In this document: positions 62,669 to 64,000 of the stretch, one piece after another
Layout: the number at the start of each line of letters is the position of its first letter
Numbering within the stretch: position 1 is the stretch's first letter
Assembly (NCBI RefSeq): GCF_041549525.1
Contig: NZ_CP157456.1
Coordinates: forward strand, 496,001-560,000
Origin: Paenarthrobacter aurescens
GTDB lineage: Bacteria > Actinomycetota > Actinomycetes > Actinomycetales > Micrococcaceae
DNA length: 64,000 nt
Direction: 5' to 3'
Translations under genes and position numbers: made by a program
Notes under the pieces: model-generated
The model's input: the letters and a program-made list of their open reading frames with translations, nothing else
The model's database searches: none
What the model was told of the DNA's origin: nothing

Positions 62669-63729
62669 TGAAAAATGACGATTTTGAAGTGCAGCCGCGT
62701 AAGCCCCTGCGCCGGAATGCAGTGCGCAAGCTTGCCATGAAGGTTGCCGGCGTTGCGGTGGTAGCCGGCCTCATTGCAGGCTGCGGCACCAGTGGCGGAT
62801 CGGGTTCCGCCGCCGGCAACGCCGATGTTGCCACGGGTGGTTCCAAGTTCACTACCGCGGACCAGGAAACCGCCAAGTTGGGCACGGACGCTGCCCCGGG
62901 AGTTTTCCCGCGCACCCTCAAGCACGCCAATGGTGAAACCACCCTGGAGAAAAAGCCCACCCGCGTGGTTGTCCTGGACACCGGCGAGCTGGATGATGTG
63001 GTGACCCTCGGCATCACCCCCGTGGGCATGGCTACCACTGAAGGCGCCAACCCGGTCCCCACCTACCTGGCGGACAAGGTCAAGGATGTGGCCTCGGTGG
63101 GTACCATCCAGAACCTGAACCTTGAAGCAATCGCTGCCTTGAAGCCGGACCTCATTCTGGGAAGCCAGCTGCGGGCGGACAAACTGTACAAGCAGCTCTC
63201 CACCATCGCCCCCACGGTCTTCAGCATCCGTCCCGGTTTCCCCTGGAAGGAAAACTTCCTGCTGGTGGGCAAGTCGCTGGGTGAGGAAGACAAAGCAGTC
63301 AAGGCGCTCAACGACTACCAGAGTGAAGCTGATGCGCTGAAGGCAGATGTGAAGGGTGATCCCAAGATCTCCCTGGTCCGCTTCCTGCCCGGCAAGATCC
63401 GCCTGTACGCGAACAAGTCGCTGATTGGCGTGATCCTGAAGGACACCGGCCTGGCCCGCCCGGAGAACCAGAACATTGATGAACTCGCTGCCGAGATCTC
63501 GGCCGAGAACATTGAACAAAGCGATGCCGACTGGATCTTCTACAGCAGCTACGGCGACCCTGCGGCAACCGGCGAAACCTCCGTGGTTGAGGGGGCAGTC
63601 TGGCCCAAGCTTGGCGCCGTCAAAGCCGGCCAGGCGAAGTCAGTCAATGACGACGTCTGGTTCCTCGGCCTCGGCCCCACAGGTGCGCAGCTGATCCTGA
63701 AGGACCTCCGCAGCATGCTGGTCGGCTAA
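62668..63729 (+). CDS. Iron-siderophore ABC transporter substrate-binding lipoprotein
   Basis: 353 residues from GTG 62668. A long basic head then lipoprotein signal VAGVAVVAGLIAGC (Cys39). Binding fold of the FecB/FepB class: RVVVLDTGELDDVVTLGITPVGMATTEG, VASVGTIQNLNLEAIAALKPDLILGSQLRADKLY. It captures ferric siderophore at the cell surface for the permeases encoded divergently. No ribosome site; the start lies directly behind the iron box, so the message is likely leaderless and strictly iron-controlled. Confidence 0.94.
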   Translation: MKNDDFEVQPRKPLRRNAVRKLAMKVAGVAVVAGLIAGCGTSGGSGSAAGNADVATGGSKFTTADQETAKLGTDAAPGVFPRTLKHANGETTLEKKPTRVVVLDTGELDDVVTLGITPVGMATTEGANPVPTYLADKVKDVASVGTIQNLNLEAIAALKPDLILGSQLRADKLYKQLSTIAPTVFSIRPGFPWKENFLLVGKSLGEEDKAVKALNDYQSEADALKADVKGDPKISLVRFLPGKIRLYANKSLIGVILKDTGLARPENQNIDELAAEISAENIEQSDADWIFYSSYGDPAATGETSVVEGAVWPKLGAVKAGQAKSVNDDVWFLGLGPTGAQLILKDLRSMLVG

Positions 63730-63762
63730 GGCCGGCACCCTAACAAAATAGTCACCCCAACG

Positions 63763-63802
63763 ACGACGGCGGCCCTCACCAAAAGGTGGGGGCCGCCGTC
63801 GT
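63763..63802 (+). terminator. Hairpin terminator after the siderophore-binding gene, ACGACGGC type
   Basis: An 18-bp stem (63763-63780 with 63785-63802, one wobble pair) around the loop AAAA. The left arm starts ACGACGGCGGCCC. Confidence 0.8.
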
Positions 63803-63808
63803 AATCCG

Positions 63809-63872
63809 TGCGTTGTGAGGCCCGGTCTGCGGGGTATCCCGGGGGTTTGGGGCGCAAAGCGGGCCCCGCAAC
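63809..63872. repeat. 64-bp palindromic intergenic repeat, copy B
   Basis: Begins TGCGTTGTGAGGCCCGGT and ends AAGCGGGCCCCGCAAC; the end 20-mers pair in about 16 of 20 positions. Differs from copy C by three bases. Confidence 0.8.
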
Positions 63873-63882
63873 CAAAGGTGCG

Positions 63883-63946
63883 TGCGTTGTGAGGCCCGGT
63901 CTGCGGGGTATCCCGGGGGATTGGGGCGTAAAGCGGGCCCCACAAC
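63883..63946. repeat. 64-bp palindromic intergenic repeat, copy C
   Basis: Direct repeat of copy B after a 10-bp gap (period 74 bp), same orientation. Ends AAGCGGGCCCCACAAC. Confidence 0.8.
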
Positions 63947-63956
63947 GAAGGTGTAA

Positions 63957-64000
63957 CTAAGCCTTGCGGGGAATTCCCGTGCGGGCCATGGCTTCTGCGT
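63957..64000 (-). CDS. C-terminal end of an unidentified gene
   Basis: On the minus strand the last 44 bases read in one frame to TAG at 63959-63957, ending AEAMARTGIPRKA. The short tail looks like a normal protein C-terminus, but it is too short to name. Confidence 0.4.
   Translation of the reverse strand, partial: AEAMARTGIPRKA

Noticed and set aside
63640..63945. 101-codon minus-strand frame at the window end
   Set aside because: It runs through the terminator and both 64-bp repeats, so its coding look comes from repeat composition.

Overview
The window is a 64 kb stretch of a high-GC actinobacterial chromosome, most likely Arthrobacter or Paenarthrobacter (Micrococcaceae). The clearest pointer is the choline oxidase at 10410-12062, whose N-terminus and flavin-linking region read almost like the Arthrobacter globiformis enzyme. 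A DUF222/HNH protein, a DtxR/IdeR-type iron box and many genes with a -10 box directly before the start codon (leaderless messages) fit this. I saw no rRNA, tRNA, CRISPR array, insertion sequence or prophage.

1-8.7 kb: partial TenA, a tandem universal stress protein, an XRE regulator, an MFS transporter whose N-terminus is cut by an amber codon, a DUF222/HNH protein, and an acyl-CoA module (MarR, acyl-CoA synthetase, divergent acyl-CoA dehydrogenase). 8.7-13.6 kb: choline to glycine betaine operon (betB, codA, APC permease) behind two matching TGAAC-N4-GTTCA operators. 13.6-22 kb: a lipoprotein, a membrane molybdoenzyme, two small secreted proteins, a cluster of regulators (TetR, MerR/TipA-like, PadR) with clear operators for the last two, and nadE.

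22-41.5 kb: the most interesting region. Two paralogous LacI regulators, two xylose-isomerase-like TIM-barrel proteins, two Gfo/Idh/MocA oxidoreductases and a family-5 ABC importer with a fused permease-ATPase lie beside a hexuronate route (uxaC, mannitol-dehydrogenase-family reductase, manD), a GPH symporter and a gluconokinase-GH3 fusion. Near-identical LacI-type operators (consensus TTGGCAAyCGGTTGCCAA) precede most transcription units, so this looks like one regulon. I suggest it takes up and degrades plant-derived glycosides or glucuronides, possibly with an oxidative glycoside-cleavage branch. 41.8-46.9 kb: a ChvE/MmsA/MmsB sugar importer and its own LacI regulator with a pair of mirrored operators.

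46.9-59.5 kb: core genes (pyrE, HAD phosphatase, TrmH-type methyltransferase, fba, DUF3151), interrupted by a small export-like cassette at 48.7-51.3 kb (ABC ATPase, ABC-2 permease, 37-residue membrane peptide, M16-like protein without a zinc motif) next to a two-component system. 59.6-63.7 kb: siderophore-type iron uptake genes around an iron box. The end carries a terminator and two tandem 64-bp palindromic repeats, a third copy of which lies at 36.3 kb.
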